Made by a program: the position numbers and the translations under genes. From the NCBI GenBank assembly GCA_050950065.1, contig JBMNGX010000006.1, positions 1 to 64,000 on the forward strand: DNA of 64,000 bases. The letters run 5' to 3'. This document shows, piece after piece, positions 50,743 through 59,574 of this stretch (position 1 is its first letter; each line of letters starts with the position of its first letter). The stretch comes from JBAYOE01 sp050950065 (GTDB lineage Bacteria; Spirochaetota; Spirochaetia; Sphaerochaetales; Sphaerochaetaceae). The notes beneath the pieces were generated by a model. The model saw only the letters and a list, made by a program, of their open reading frames with translations, searched no databases and was not told the origin of the DNA.

Positions 50743-51846
50743 TTATGCAAACTTATCGTAGTAGATGTGCTCTTGTGGAACTCCCAAATCGGAAAGTACT
50801 TTGATACAAGCATCAATCATTCCTGGACTACCACACAAATAAGCTTCTGCATCAGGTGCCGATTCAACTAAACGGTGAACTACATCGGTAATTAAACCAG
50901 TTTCACCTGTCCAATTATCTTCAGGTTGAGGCTCACTTAGAGCAGGGATAAATTTAAAATCTTCCATCTTTTGCTCAAGCTCTTTCATCTCATCTACCAA
51001 GAAGAGATCTCGTGCTGAACGGGCTCCAAAGAAGTAGCGTGCTTTTCTCTTTGATCCTTTCTCTGCCATATCTAAAAGAATTGATTTAATGGGAGCCATT
51101 CCAGATCCACCAGCAATGCAGATGATATCACGATCGGTATCTCTTAAGAAGAAATCTCCGTAAGGGCCGTTAATTGAGACATCTTGCCCCTCTTTGAGGT
51201 GCTCATGGACATAGGTTGTACAAATTCCATTTGGAACTAACCTAATTTGTAGTTCAACAACATCTGTCTCACTTGGAGCTGATGCCATTGAGTAAGCACG
51301 ATAAACAGCCTCATCAGTTAACTCATACTCAGGAACTTCAAATTGGATAAATTGACCAGCTTTCATCTCAATGCTTGGAGGATCGATAAGTTTTAATCTC
51401 ACCTCTTTGATATCGTGAGTTAAATCACGAATCGACTCAACTTTGGTCTCAAATTGTCTCACTGAGAATAACTCTTCAGGAATCTCAATTGACATATCGT
51501 TTTTAACTTTAAGTTGGCAAGAAATTCTTATTAGATTATCAATATCCTCTTTCTCTAAAAGGGGAAGTTCTGTTGGTAAATAGTTACCTCCTCCTTCAAC
51601 AACTTTAACTTTACACAACCCGCAAGAACCCCTTCCTCCACAAGCACTAGGGATAAAAATCTCTTCGCTTTTAAGAGTTGATAACAAAGGGCGTCCTGCC
51701 TCAACATCTAATACCTTATCGTTGTTGATTGTGATTCTAGCCATTCCATAGTTACCAACTGTTGCATCGGCAATAACCATCAATAAAGCCAAAAAGAGTG
51801 AGATAAGGGTAATTACAGATACGCTAACAAATAATGAACTAAGCAT
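50743..51846 (-). CDS. nqrF: Na+-translocating NADH:quinone reductase subunit F
   Basis: 367 residues; entry point for electrons from NADH. One N-terminal membrane helix, a [2Fe-2S] ferredoxin domain with CGGRGSCGLCKVKV near residue 69 and a fourth cysteine in RISCQL near 109, then a ferredoxin-reductase-type FAD domain (YRAYSMASAP near 185) and NADH-binding region (CIAGGSGMAPIKSIL near 243; YLCGSPGMID near 335). It ends the core gene set nqrBCDEF. The complex pumps Na+ across the inner membrane. Confidence 0.92.
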   Translation of the reverse strand: MLSSLFVSVSVITLISLFLALLMVIADATVGNYGMARITINNDKVLDVEAGRPLLSTLKSEEIFIPSACGGRGSCGLCKVKVVEGGGNYLPTELPLLEKEDIDNLIRISCQLKVKNDMSIEIPEELFSVRQFETKVESIRDLTHDIKEVRLKLIDPPSIEMKAGQFIQFEVPEYELTDEAVYRAYSMASAPSETDVVELQIRLVPNGICTTYVHEHLKEGQDVSINGPYGDFFLRDTDRDIICIAGGSGMAPIKSILLDMAEKGSKRKARYFFGARSARDLFLVDEMKELEQKMEDFKFIPALSEPQPEDNWTGETGLITDVVHRLVESAPDAEAYLCGSPGMIDACIKVLSDLGVPQEHIYYDKFA

Positions 51847-51856
51847 AATAACCCCC

Positions 51857-52450
51857 TTATGAGATGCTGATCATACCGTTAAAGCCCATAAATGCCATTG
51901 CCATAAAGCCAGCAATGATTAGGGCAATTCCAGCCCCTTCTAAGCCGTAAGGTATTTTTGCAGTTCTTAAACGTTGACGAATTCCAGCCATTGCCATAAT
52001 TGCCAACAGCCATCCTAAGCCACTTCCTAAACCAAAGAAGAAACTTGTCATAAAGGTGTATTCACGAATTACCATAAACAATGAGGCACCTAAAATTGCA
52101 CAGTTAACTGTAATTAAAGGTAAGAAAATTCCTAAAGCAAAATAGAGTCCTTCACTGTAACGTTCGATTATCATCTCAATTAGCTGAACAAAAGCTGCAA
52201 TGACGATGATGAAAACGATAAATCTAAGATATTCTAAATTGAATGGGATTAAGACTAACTCATAAACAATCCAGTTTAAAGCAGTTGTCACTGCCATAAC
52301 AAAGGTTACTGCAATTCCCAATCCTGCTGAAGTTTCAAGTTCCTTAGAGACTGATAAGAATGAGCACATCCCTAAATAGTTTGTTAAAAGGATATTGCTT
52401 GTAAATATTGCCGCAAAAAAGACGGCAAATGGATATAATGCATTACTCAT
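51857..52450 (-). CDS. nqrE: Na+-translocating NADH:quinone reductase subunit E
   Basis: 197 residues, six membrane helices, homologous to RnfA. The conserved TNYLGMCSFLSVSKE segment (with the cysteine that helps bind the intramembrane iron centre) lies near residue 24. A stretch of glycine-rich helix (FFFGLGSGLGWLLAIMAM) follows near 145. The ATG at 52448-52450 is preceded by GGAGGAAGCT; the longer frame to 52483 is rejected. It overlaps nqrD by eight bases. Confidence 0.9.
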   Translation of the reverse strand: MSNALYPFAVFFAAIFTSNILLTNYLGMCSFLSVSKELETSAGLGIAVTFVMAVTTALNWIVYELVLIPFNLEYLRFIVFIIVIAAFVQLIEMIIERYSEGLYFALGIFLPLITVNCAILGASLFMVIREYTFMTSFFFGLGSGLGWLLAIMAMAGIRQRLRTAKIPYGLEGAGIALIIAGFMAMAFMGFNGMISIS

Positions 52451-53054
52451 TAGCTTCCTCCTTGAAAACAGCTTCACGGACAACCCAGATGAAAATAGCT
52501 AACATGAAAAATCCTCCTGGAGGCATAATCATGATTGCCCAGCTTGTCCACCAAGAGCCTAAGATTTGATAACCCCAAAGGGTTCCTGTTCCCATCAACT
52601 CTCTAAAGAAAGCAATGATTAGAAGAACATAGGCGTAACCCATACCACTTGCTAATCCATCTACCAACGAAAGAAGCGGTTTGTTTTGGAGGGCAAAAGC
52701 CTCAATTCTACCCATGACGATACAGTTGGTAATAATTAGACCAACATAGGGGCCCAATTGTTTCCACATTTCTGGGTAGTAGGCTTTTAAGAAGATATCG
52801 ACAATGATTACATAGGTTGCAATAACCAGTGTCTCTACCATCATCCTAATACGATCTGGGATTGCTTTACGCATTAACGAGATTGTCCAGCTCGATAGTG
52901 CTGTTGTAAACATAACCCCAATTACCATAACCATTGTGTTATCCAATTTATTTGTAACTGCCAAAGTGGAACAAATACCAAGTATTTGGACAAATACTGG
53001 GTTATCTTTTCCTAATGGCTCTAAAAATGCTTTTTTATACTTTCCTGCTGCCAT
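52443..53054 (-). CDS. nqrD: Na+-translocating NADH:quinone reductase subunit D
   Basis: 203 residues, six membrane helices, homologous to RnfE. Conserved segments: QILGICSTLAVTNKLDNTMV near residue 22 and IITNCIVMGRIEAFAL near 107, each with the cysteine expected in NqrD. The start is the ATG at 53052-53054 with a purine-rich GGAAGGGGG upstream; six further codons of open frame are not needed. It begins two bases before the nqrC stop codon ends. Confidence 0.9.
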   Translation of the reverse strand: MAAGKYKKAFLEPLGKDNPVFVQILGICSTLAVTNKLDNTMVMVIGVMFTTALSSWTISLMRKAIPDRIRMMVETLVIATYVIIVDIFLKAYYPEMWKQLGPYVGLIITNCIVMGRIEAFALQNKPLLSLVDGLASGMGYAYVLLIIAFFRELMGTGTLWGYQILGSWWTSWAIMIMPPGGFFMLAIFIWVVREAVFKEEANE

Positions 53055-53055
53055 A

Positions 53056-53646
53056 CTACTGCCCCCTTCCAACTTTATCGCTCTCTAAAAGGCGGTTCAT
53101 GATGTTTCTAAAAGACTCACTGGTCCTTGTAGCTCCAGTAATTCCGTCCATCTCATCGTCACTAGAGGCAGTTCCCTCTTCAACAACTCTAAATGGACCT
53201 TGCTTGCCAGCAAATTGGGCTGTGAACCAAGGCTCTTCAATCCGCGCTCCCAATCCTGGAGTCTCCGTTTGACTAACAATTGAGACCCCGGAGAAAGTAT
53301 TTAGATCCTCTTCAAAACCAATCATTACAGATATTGTTCCCCATAAACCTGGCCCATCCGAGGCAAATACGTAGCGCTTAATTCCATCATCAGTATTTAT
53401 TACATATCTATCACCCTCATCAGTAACAAATTCATTAAAAATTTGGACAACGTTGGAAGGTGTTCCATCGTGTGTGATAGCAGCTGCATCCAAAATACTT
53501 CTCCAAAGGAAAAACTGCTCATTCTCTTCTACCAACTCTAAAGTGTAGAGGTGTAAGGCAGCAGTTAAAACGATACAAACTATTGTGACAAGGGCCATAA
53601 ATACTAAAGGGTGGATTCTTTTTGCATAAAAACTTTTAGTTTTCAT
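53056..53646 (-). CDS. nqrC: Na+-translocating NADH:quinone reductase subunit C
   Basis: 196 residues. One N-terminal membrane helix and a periplasmic FMN-binding domain; the covalent flavin attachment motif is present (DGITGATRTSESF near residue 168, threonine of TGAT-R-T). It is shorter than the ~255 residues of Vibrio NqrC, mostly in the middle of the domain. It overlaps nqrB by four bases. Confidence 0.88.
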   Translation of the reverse strand: MKTKSFYAKRIHPLVFMALVTIVCIVLTAALHLYTLELVEENEQFFLWRSILDAAAITHDGTPSNVVQIFNEFVTDEGDRYVINTDDGIKRYVFASDGPGLWGTISVMIGFEEDLNTFSGVSIVSQTETPGLGARIEEPWFTAQFAGKQGPFRVVEEGTASSDDEMDGITGATRTSESFRNIMNRLLESDKVGRGQ

Positions 53647-54590
53647 TTTGCACCCTCCTTGGCAACTTGTTTCTTCCTATTTTTTAAAAGCTTGAAGTAG
53701 TGGTCCATAAGTGGGCCAAACATATTAGCTAGTAGAATTGCAAAAGTTACCCCTTCGGGCCAACTTGAGAAAGTTCTGATTGTGACTGTCATTAAACCAA
53801 ACAGTATCCCATAAACCCATCTTCCCAAATCGGTACTTTGGCTAGAAGAGATTGGGTCAGTAATCATAAAGAAAGCTCCCAACAAGAAACTTCCTCCCAA
53901 CAGGGCATAAATGGGATGAAGTGCTTCGCCAACTCCAGTTAAAAAGAAGATTGTTTGTAAGAATAAAAATGAGGCAATTGAACCAACAACTATTTTCCAG
54001 TTGGCTGCCTTTTTATAAATTAGCCAAAGGCCTCCTAAAATGATTAAGATTGCTGCAGTTTCACCAAAGCTTCCACTTGTGGGTCCTAAAAGTAGTTCCA
54101 CAAATGAGCTTGATCGTGTAGCCATTGGGGTAGCTGCACTAATCATGTCGGCTTTAGAGAGCCAAGTTCCAAATCCTGCTGGAAACCAGTTGAAAGTAGT
54201 TTGTGGTAAAACAAAGCGGCCTGTCATGGGAACTCCGAAGCTAATATAAACAAAAGCCCTTGCTGTTATTGCTGGATTGAATGGGTTGCGCCCAAATCCA
54301 CCAAAAACCATTTTCCCAAAAACAATTCCAAATGCTATTCCAACTGCGCCCATCCACAACGGGATTGCAGGTGGAAGCGATAGAGCAAAAAGTAAACTAG
54401 AAACAAACACAGATTCAGTTACTTTCAAATCATACTTTTTTGCCATGATTGTTTCGCTTAATAATCCAAATGCTGTCACTACAGCTAGTAGAGCTACAAA
54501 TCGCCAACCAAAGAAATAGATGGCAGCTAAACTTGCTGGAGCTAGAGCTATAAGGACATTACGCATTGCTTGCTGTTTTTGAATTTTCAC
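53643..54590 (-). CDS. nqrB: Na+-translocating NADH:quinone reductase subunit B
   Basis: 315 residues with about ten membrane helices, homologous to RnfD and shorter than proteobacterial NqrB (~410), lacking its long N-terminal extension. The GGFGRNPFNPAITARAF segment is near residue 95 and a flavinylation site of the form DMISAATPMAT near 145. It is the first gene of the operon: nqrA, which normally precedes it, is absent. The start is GTG, after GGGAGGATATT. Confidence 0.88.
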   Translation of the reverse strand: MKIQKQQAMRNVLIALAPASLAAIYFFGWRFVALLAVVTAFGLLSETIMAKKYDLKVTESVFVSSLLFALSLPPAIPLWMGAVGIAFGIVFGKMVFGGFGRNPFNPAITARAFVYISFGVPMTGRFVLPQTTFNWFPAGFGTWLSKADMISAATPMATRSSSFVELLLGPTSGSFGETAAILIILGGLWLIYKKAANWKIVVGSIASFLFLQTIFFLTGVGEALHPIYALLGGSFLLGAFFMITDPISSSQSTDLGRWVYGILFGLMTVTIRTFSSWPEGVTFAILLANMFGPLMDHYFKLLKNRKKQVAKEGAK

Positions 54591-54618
54591 AATATCCTCC
54601 CTCGTTAGTGTACAAAGT

Positions 54619-54647
54619 ATTGTAACTTAGAATTTCCCTCTTGTAAA
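54619..54647 (-). promoter_or_regulatory. Promoter of nqr operon
   Basis: Minus strand TTTACA (54642-54647), 17-base spacer, TACAAT (54619-54624), both matching five of six positions. Start near 54612, 22 bases before the GTG. Confidence 0.7.
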
Positions 54648-54661
54648 AAGAATAGGAATGA

Positions 54662-54701
54662 AAAAAGGGCTAATTTAGAGTAGAGAGAGCCTTTTTACCT
54701 C
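54662..54701 (-). terminator. Hairpin at end of dnaE2-like gene
   Basis: A run AAAAAGGGCT near 54661 pairs with AGCCTTTTT near 54689 with one bulged G. It overlaps the last codons of the dnaE2-like gene and would terminate its transcript before the nqr promoter. Confidence 0.4.
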
Positions 54702-57551
54702 AACAGAGATAACATTGTATTCAATTTGAACAAACCCCCGAACAATTAAGGCTCTTTGGATAGTTAAGAGGTTTTTATAAAGAGAGTATACTTTGGGAAA
54801 AATGACAGCTTCAAAAAGATCACTTTGATCTTCAAATGAGACAAACTGCATCATTTGTCCCCCTTTGGTAACTACACTTTTACGAGTTATTGGCCATCCA
54901 ACTAAAGTGACACTTCTACCAACATAAAGATGCAAATTTTTTGCTAAAGTGGGTTCTACTCTAACAATCTTTTCTTCCCACAATTTTAAGATAAAGTGGT
55001 TTCTTAAAAACCCTAAACTCTCAAACTCCTCAAATAAAACTCTTTTCAAACTTTTTTGTTCAACAGGAAAGGGAAGCTCTCTTTTTTGCTTTGGGACAAC
55101 AAACAACTCTCCATTTTTTTGATTCGCGTCACTTAGTAAAAGTTCTCTTAGTTGTTCAGTACGACTTAAATTGGGTTCAAGAGAATCAAATGCTCCAGAG
55201 GCAACTAAACTTACCAACTCTTTTCGCTCAAGCTTTATTTTTTGACTAAAGTCTTCTAAAGAGTGATAAGGTCTATTTTTTTCAATTGCTAAAGCACTTT
55301 TATAAAATAGATTTCTAATTGCCATCAATCCAATAACTACAGATCCATTTTCCCCTTTGTAGGTGTAATCACTTTTATTCACATCAGGGCCAATAAGATT
55401 AATATTCATTCTCCTTATTTCACTTATGTAGGCACTAGGGGTGTAATAACCTCCACCATTGGAGAGTACTGCTGCCATAAAGTGCTCTTTGTGGTGAACT
55501 TTTAAATAGGCAGCTTGGAAAGAGATCATAGCGTAAGAGGCAGAGTGAGCCTTACAAAAAGAGTACCCATCAAAAGATAAAATCATCTGCCAAACCTTGT
55601 TGGCAACTTCCTCTTTTACATCTTGCTCTTTGCACCCCTTTTTAAAACGCTCTTCGTACTCTTTTAATTTAGAAGGATCTTTCTTTGAGATGATTTTTCT
55701 TAATTTGTCAGCTTCTGCTTCTGAAAAATTGGCCAAAGCTACAGCAACTTTAGAAACATCCTCTTGGTAACACAAAATTCCATAAGTCTCATCAAAAAGT
55801 TTATCCATCTTAGGGTCTAAGTTTTCCCATTTACCACCTTTAAGCCTCCTTAAATACTCATTTATATAACTATTGGCAGCAGGGCGAATCATTGAAGAGT
55901 GAATTACCACATGGTTAAAATCCCCTTTGCCACTTTTTCTTTGAAGCTGTCTCATAGCAGGTGATTCAATATAAAAGACCCCCATACTATCTCCAGCAGC
56001 TAAAGCTTGTTTGGTTAAATAATCATCATTGGGGTTCCAATAGTTTTTATCTATAAAAATCCCCTCTTTTTTCAAAGAGTCTAAAGTATCTCTAATGACA
56101 GCTAACGATCTATTACCCAATAGATCAATTTTAACAAGCTTTGCCTCTTCTACACCTCTTTTATCCCAAGTTAAAAGGGGATAGCCCTCCTTAGAGTTTT
56201 CTATGGGAGCATAAAGGTTAATATCATGTGGAGTAATAACAACTCCTCCACAGTGCATAGAAAGAAGTCTAGGGGTATTTACCAACTTTAAAGCTATACT
56301 TGTAACTTTTTCCCATAAGGGGTCCTCTTTTAAATTATTATGGTGATTCTTTTTTTGGGAGATTTCAAAATCGGTAAACCCATAAGCTTTTGCACTCTCT
56401 CTGAAGGCAGAGTCAAAATTGAAGTGGTTGTGATTGGCAACTCGGGCAAAGTTAGATATACCAAATTTAGCAATCACTTTGTGTAAAATATCATCTCTTT
56501 CATCCCAAGCAAAATCGATATCAATATCGGGAAGATCCTCGCGCTCTTCATTTAAAAAGCGCTCAAAATAGAGGTTATGTTTAATTGGATCTACATTGGT
56601 TATTCCTAAAGCATAAGCAACAATTGAAGCAGCTGCTGAGCCTCTACCACACGATAAAGTACCTAGTTTTACTATCTCATCCATAACTAGAAAATAGGTA
56701 GTGAACTCTTTTTTGCTTATAATCTCCAACTCATAATCAATTCTAGAAACTACCTCATCACTAAGATTTACATACTTTTCTATTGCCCCTTTTAAAACTC
56801 TCATCTTTAAAAGCTCTTTAGGATTTGGGTGAAGGTAGGGGGGAAAGGTAAAATTGATAAAAGGATCCACTTTGGAGCCAATTTCTCCAATTTTGTTGGC
56901 CTCTTTAAGAGCTTCGGGCCAAGGGGCAAAACTTTTTAAATATTCGTTTTGAGTAAGAAGAATACTTAAAGGATCTTCACACTCCTTTGCATCTAATCTA
57001 CCTATATTTTTAGAAGTGGCTATTGAGCGGAGAACTTGATGAACTTCCCACTGAGATTGATCAACAAAGGTAGCATCATCAATTGCAACTAAAGGGACAG
57101 CGAGTTTTTTACTAATGGAGACTAATGAAAAATTATTGGGAGTAACTGCACAATAAAGGCTTTCTACATAACCATTTAATTTAAATAAAAGGGATTTAGT
57201 TTTGATTACTAACAAAAGCCCTTTTGAATCTTTTTTTAACTCTTTTACTAAATTAAAGTTCTTTTTAGTTTTTAGGTTAGTTAAAAGGGTAGTTAGACGA
57301 CTGTATCCATAATTGGAGGCAACAAAGACAAAAACAGACTCTCCATTACTAATTAACTCAGAGCCAATGATACTTTTTATGTTGTACTTTTTAGAAAGAG
57401 AGCGAACTTTGTGTAAGGAGTAGAGGTTGTTTTTCTCACAAATACCTAAATGGGTACATCCCTGAGTAGCTAAAAATGAGACAATCTGCTCTATTGAAGA
57501 TACTCCCCACAACAAAGAGTAGTTAGATCTTATTGCCAATCTGCTACTCAT
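54675..57551 (-). CDS. dnaE2: Error-prone DNA polymerase III alpha subunit (DnaE2/ImuC-like)
   Basis: 958 residues; damage-tolerant replicative-type polymerase. An N-terminal PHP domain (~1-200; NYSLLWGVSSIEQIVSFLAT) is followed by the polymerase core: CGRGSAAASIVAYALGITNVDP near 297, PDIDIDFAWDERDD near 335 with two catalytic aspartates, and LVKIDLLGNRSLAVI near 475 with the third. A C-terminal OB-fold ends the protein. At ~960 residues it is shorter than DnaE1 and lacks the tau-binding tail, as expected of DnaE2. It is cotranscribed with an ImuB-like gene, overlapping it by eight bases. The start is ATG 57549-57551; a GTG six codons upstream is less likely. Confidence 0.85.
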   Translation of the reverse strand: MSSRLAIRSNYSLLWGVSSIEQIVSFLATQGCTHLGICEKNNLYSLHKVRSLSKKYNIKSIIGSELISNGESVFVFVASNYGYSRLTTLLTNLKTKKNFNLVKELKKDSKGLLLVIKTKSLLFKLNGYVESLYCAVTPNNFSLVSISKKLAVPLVAIDDATFVDQSQWEVHQVLRSIATSKNIGRLDAKECEDPLSILLTQNEYLKSFAPWPEALKEANKIGEIGSKVDPFINFTFPPYLHPNPKELLKMRVLKGAIEKYVNLSDEVVSRIDYELEIISKKEFTTYFLVMDEIVKLGTLSCGRGSAAASIVAYALGITNVDPIKHNLYFERFLNEEREDLPDIDIDFAWDERDDILHKVIAKFGISNFARVANHNHFNFDSAFRESAKAYGFTDFEISQKKNHHNNLKEDPLWEKVTSIALKLVNTPRLLSMHCGGVVITPHDINLYAPIENSKEGYPLLTWDKRGVEEAKLVKIDLLGNRSLAVIRDTLDSLKKEGIFIDKNYWNPNDDYLTKQALAAGDSMGVFYIESPAMRQLQRKSGKGDFNHVVIHSSMIRPAANSYINEYLRRLKGGKWENLDPKMDKLFDETYGILCYQEDVSKVAVALANFSEAEADKLRKIISKKDPSKLKEYEERFKKGCKEQDVKEEVANKVWQMILSFDGYSFCKAHSASYAMISFQAAYLKVHHKEHFMAAVLSNGGGYYTPSAYISEIRRMNINLIGPDVNKSDYTYKGENGSVVIGLMAIRNLFYKSALAIEKNRPYHSLEDFSQKIKLERKELVSLVASGAFDSLEPNLSRTEQLRELLLSDANQKNGELFVVPKQKRELPFPVEQKSLKRVLFEEFESLGFLRNHFILKLWEEKIVRVEPTLAKNLHLYVGRSVTLVGWPITRKSVVTKGGQMMQFVSFEDQSDLFEAVIFPKVYSLYKNLLTIQRALIVRGFVQIEYNVISVEVKRLSLL

Positions 57552-58704
57552 GAAAAAGAGTTGCTCCACTGGTAATAGAGCTCACATTGTAGCGCTCTCT
57601 TATTTGATCTAAAGCTTTTTGTAAATTGCTGTTTTTGGTTGATTCAAATAGATCAAACTCTTTTATAAAAGGTTCAAGGTGATCTAATTTCAAACTTAGA
57701 GCTACTACCCTAATTCTTCTATTGAGTCCCCTTTCTAGTGCTAACTCACTATATTTAACCACCTCATTCTCATAATAGAGCCCTTTTGGAGCTTTTAAAG
57801 AGCCAATACTAATTGCTCCATCTCCCCAGTAAACTTTAACTTCAACTTTTTTTGTTGAAAGGCGATTAGTGCGCATCTCTAAAGAGGCCTCTTCAGTTGC
57901 TGCAACTAAAGCTGCTAATATTGCATTAGAATTCAATAGAGGTTCTTTAAAACTTACATCCCTTTTAATAAAATATTTTTGATAATTTTGGGCATAGGAG
58001 TAACTAAAATCTAACCCTCTTGCAGCATCTCTTAAAGCAATTCCTCTTTTACCTAAAAGAGTTACCACTTGCTCTTTGTTCAATTGAGCTAGTTGCCCAA
58101 TTTGATTAAAGCCTGCCACCTTTAGTAGGTGGACAGTTACACCTCCCACTCCAGGAAGCAAACTAATATCTTGGTGGGCTAAAAAAGCTCTTTCACTTCC
58201 AGCTTTAACTTCAGCAATCCCTTTAGGCATAATTGCCCTGGTTCCCACCTTAGCAACAACTCTATTGGAGGCAACTGCTATAGCACTGGCAAGTGTTAAG
58301 CTCTCGTAAATACTGTTTTGAAGTCTTAAGGCACAATCGACAGGCTCTCCAAATAGTCTTCTAGTTCCCTTTACATCTAAAAATAGGTTGCCGTTTCCAC
58401 TACTGGCGATTAAAGGGGTGTACTTAGAGGCAAGTTTTATTAAAAGAGAGTCAACTTTAGCACTTGTTACAGGATCTGGGGTAATTACCTTTAAAGAGGG
58501 GACTCTTTGTAAAGCTGTTTTGACCAACATCCCTTTATAAATCCCCTCATCCAAAGCTCTTTTAGAGAGATCTAAAACTAAAGAGCGAGAGCTCTCTTTG
58601 GCAATAACAAAAGCACTCTCTTTTAAAGAAGGTTCTTTTGCCATAGCAACTGCTGCATTGAAGTTGGCAACACTAATGTGGATAGTTGATGGATAATTCT
58701 CCAT
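57544..58704 (-). CDS. imuB: ImuB-like Y-family polymerase homologue, catalytically incomplete
   Basis: 386 residues with the Y-polymerase fold order. The N-terminal catalytic Asp of DinB (HIDMD) is replaced in HISVANFNAA, and the SIDEAYLD motif is replaced by GNLFLDVKGTRRLFG, so the active site is missing. This is the hallmark of ImuB, which acts as an adaptor between the sliding clamp and the DnaE2 polymerase. Helix-hairpin-helix (SLLPGVGGVTVHLLKVAG) and little-finger regions follow. GAGGTGG precedes ATG 58702-58704. It overlaps the DUF72 gene by 32 bases. Confidence 0.8.
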   Translation of the reverse strand: MENYPSTIHISVANFNAAVAMAKEPSLKESAFVIAKESSRSLVLDLSKRALDEGIYKGMLVKTALQRVPSLKVITPDPVTSAKVDSLLIKLASKYTPLIASSGNGNLFLDVKGTRRLFGEPVDCALRLQNSIYESLTLASAIAVASNRVVAKVGTRAIMPKGIAEVKAGSERAFLAHQDISLLPGVGGVTVHLLKVAGFNQIGQLAQLNKEQVVTLLGKRGIALRDAARGLDFSYSYAQNYQKYFIKRDVSFKEPLLNSNAILAALVAATEEASLEMRTNRLSTKKVEVKVYWGDGAISIGSLKAPKGLYYENEVVKYSELALERGLNRRIRVVALSLKLDHLEPFIKEFDLFESTKNSNLQKALDQIRERYNVSSITSGATLFHE

Positions 58705-59488
58705 TTCCACCTCGATCAACAAGGAGCTTTCTCAACATCAAAGCGTTAGTTACAGCTTGCCCTCTGTTGTGGTTGTTGAAATAGACTAAGACTGTTTTAG
58801 AACCAATACTTAAAGCCTTAATCCTCTCTTTGATAACCTCGAGCTCCTCTTTTGTATAAAGATAGTCGTAACGACTATTTGTATCAAAGTTCCACCAGTT
58901 CTCTTTGTTTCTTCCATGAAGACGAATATAGGCAAACGAAGATGTAAGTACATCTACCATAGGGGGACTATTTTTTATTTGAGGTAAATCCAAAGAGACT
59001 AAAGATACTTCCCTTTTTCTAAGGGCATCTAAGGTGCGGTTGTTGTACCACATTTCGTTACGGAATTCCACGGCTAAAGGGAAAGAGGCCAAAGACCCAA
59101 TTAGACGATCTAGATAGCGTCTTTGGTCTACTTCGTATCTAAAAGTGTGTGGGAACTGTAATAATATGGCATCAAGAGCATCTTTTTCTGCTAAGGCTGA
59201 AACACTTTTACTAAAAATAGTTACCTCTTTATGCCACTGTGATGGCTCAATTTTGTGGGTTAAACTTTGGTGTGCTTTTATTGAAAAGGTAGTTTTGGGG
59301 GCACTTAGAGTGAGGTTGTTTAGTTGGTCATATTGGGGCATTTTGTAGTAACTAAAATTTAACTCAACAGTAGCAAAGAGTTCTTGGTAGAGCTCTAAGT
59401 ATTGAGATGCTTTAGTATTTAAAGGATAAACAGGGCCAACCCACTCTTTGTAGGAGTACCCCGATGTCCCAATTAAAATAGTAGCCAT
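58673..59488 (-). CDS. DUF72 (YecE-like) protein
   Basis: 271 residues matching DUF72: ILIGTSGYSYKEWVGPVYP at the start, VELNFSYYKMP near residue 38, LPLAVEFRNEMWYNN near 143 and YIRLHGRNKENWW near 186. The family is a TIM-barrel of unknown activity. Here it occupies the place usually taken by ImuA in imuA-imuB-dnaE2 cassettes, overlapping imuB, so a link to DNA damage tolerance is suggested by context only. No ribosome-binding site; the -10 ends six bases before the ATG. Confidence 0.8.
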   Translation of the reverse strand: MATILIGTSGYSYKEWVGPVYPLNTKASQYLELYQELFATVELNFSYYKMPQYDQLNNLTLSAPKTTFSIKAHQSLTHKIEPSQWHKEVTIFSKSVSALAEKDALDAILLQFPHTFRYEVDQRRYLDRLIGSLASFPLAVEFRNEMWYNNRTLDALRKREVSLVSLDLPQIKNSPPMVDVLTSSFAYIRLHGRNKENWWNFDTNSRYDYLYTKEELEVIKERIKALSIGSKTVLVYFNNHNRGQAVTNALMLRKLLVDRGGNGELSINYPH

Positions 59489-59494
59489 AAGTTA

Positions 59495-59523
59495 GATATA
59501 CTATACAAATGTATAGTATGCAA
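59495..59523 (-). promoter_or_regulatory. Promoter of mutagenesis operon, leaderless candidate
   Basis: Minus strand TTGCAT (59518-59523), 17-base spacer, TATATC (59495-59500), six bases before the ATG of the DUF72 gene. The spacer is almost entirely filled by a long palindrome. Confidence 0.65.
59498..59519. promoter_or_regulatory. 22-bp perfect palindrome, probable SOS-type operator
   Basis: ATACTATACA and TGTATAGTAT (10-base arms, AA centre) lie between and overlap the -10 and -35 hexamers of the DUF72-imuB-dnaE2 promoter, the classic place for a repressor such as LexA. It does not match the Escherichia or Bacillus boxes; LexA boxes differ by phylum. Confidence 0.65.
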
Positions 59524-59538
59524 GGGCAAATGTTTTAG

Positions 59539-59567
59539 TTGTATTCACTTTTTATTATGGTGATAAT
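59539..59567 (+). promoter_or_regulatory. Promoter of mannose-1-phosphate guanylyltransferase gene, leaderless candidate
   Basis: TTGTAT (59539-59544), 17-base spacer, GATAAT (59562-59567), seven bases before the ATG at 59575. Confidence 0.6.
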
Positions 59568-59574
59568 AGAGGGT

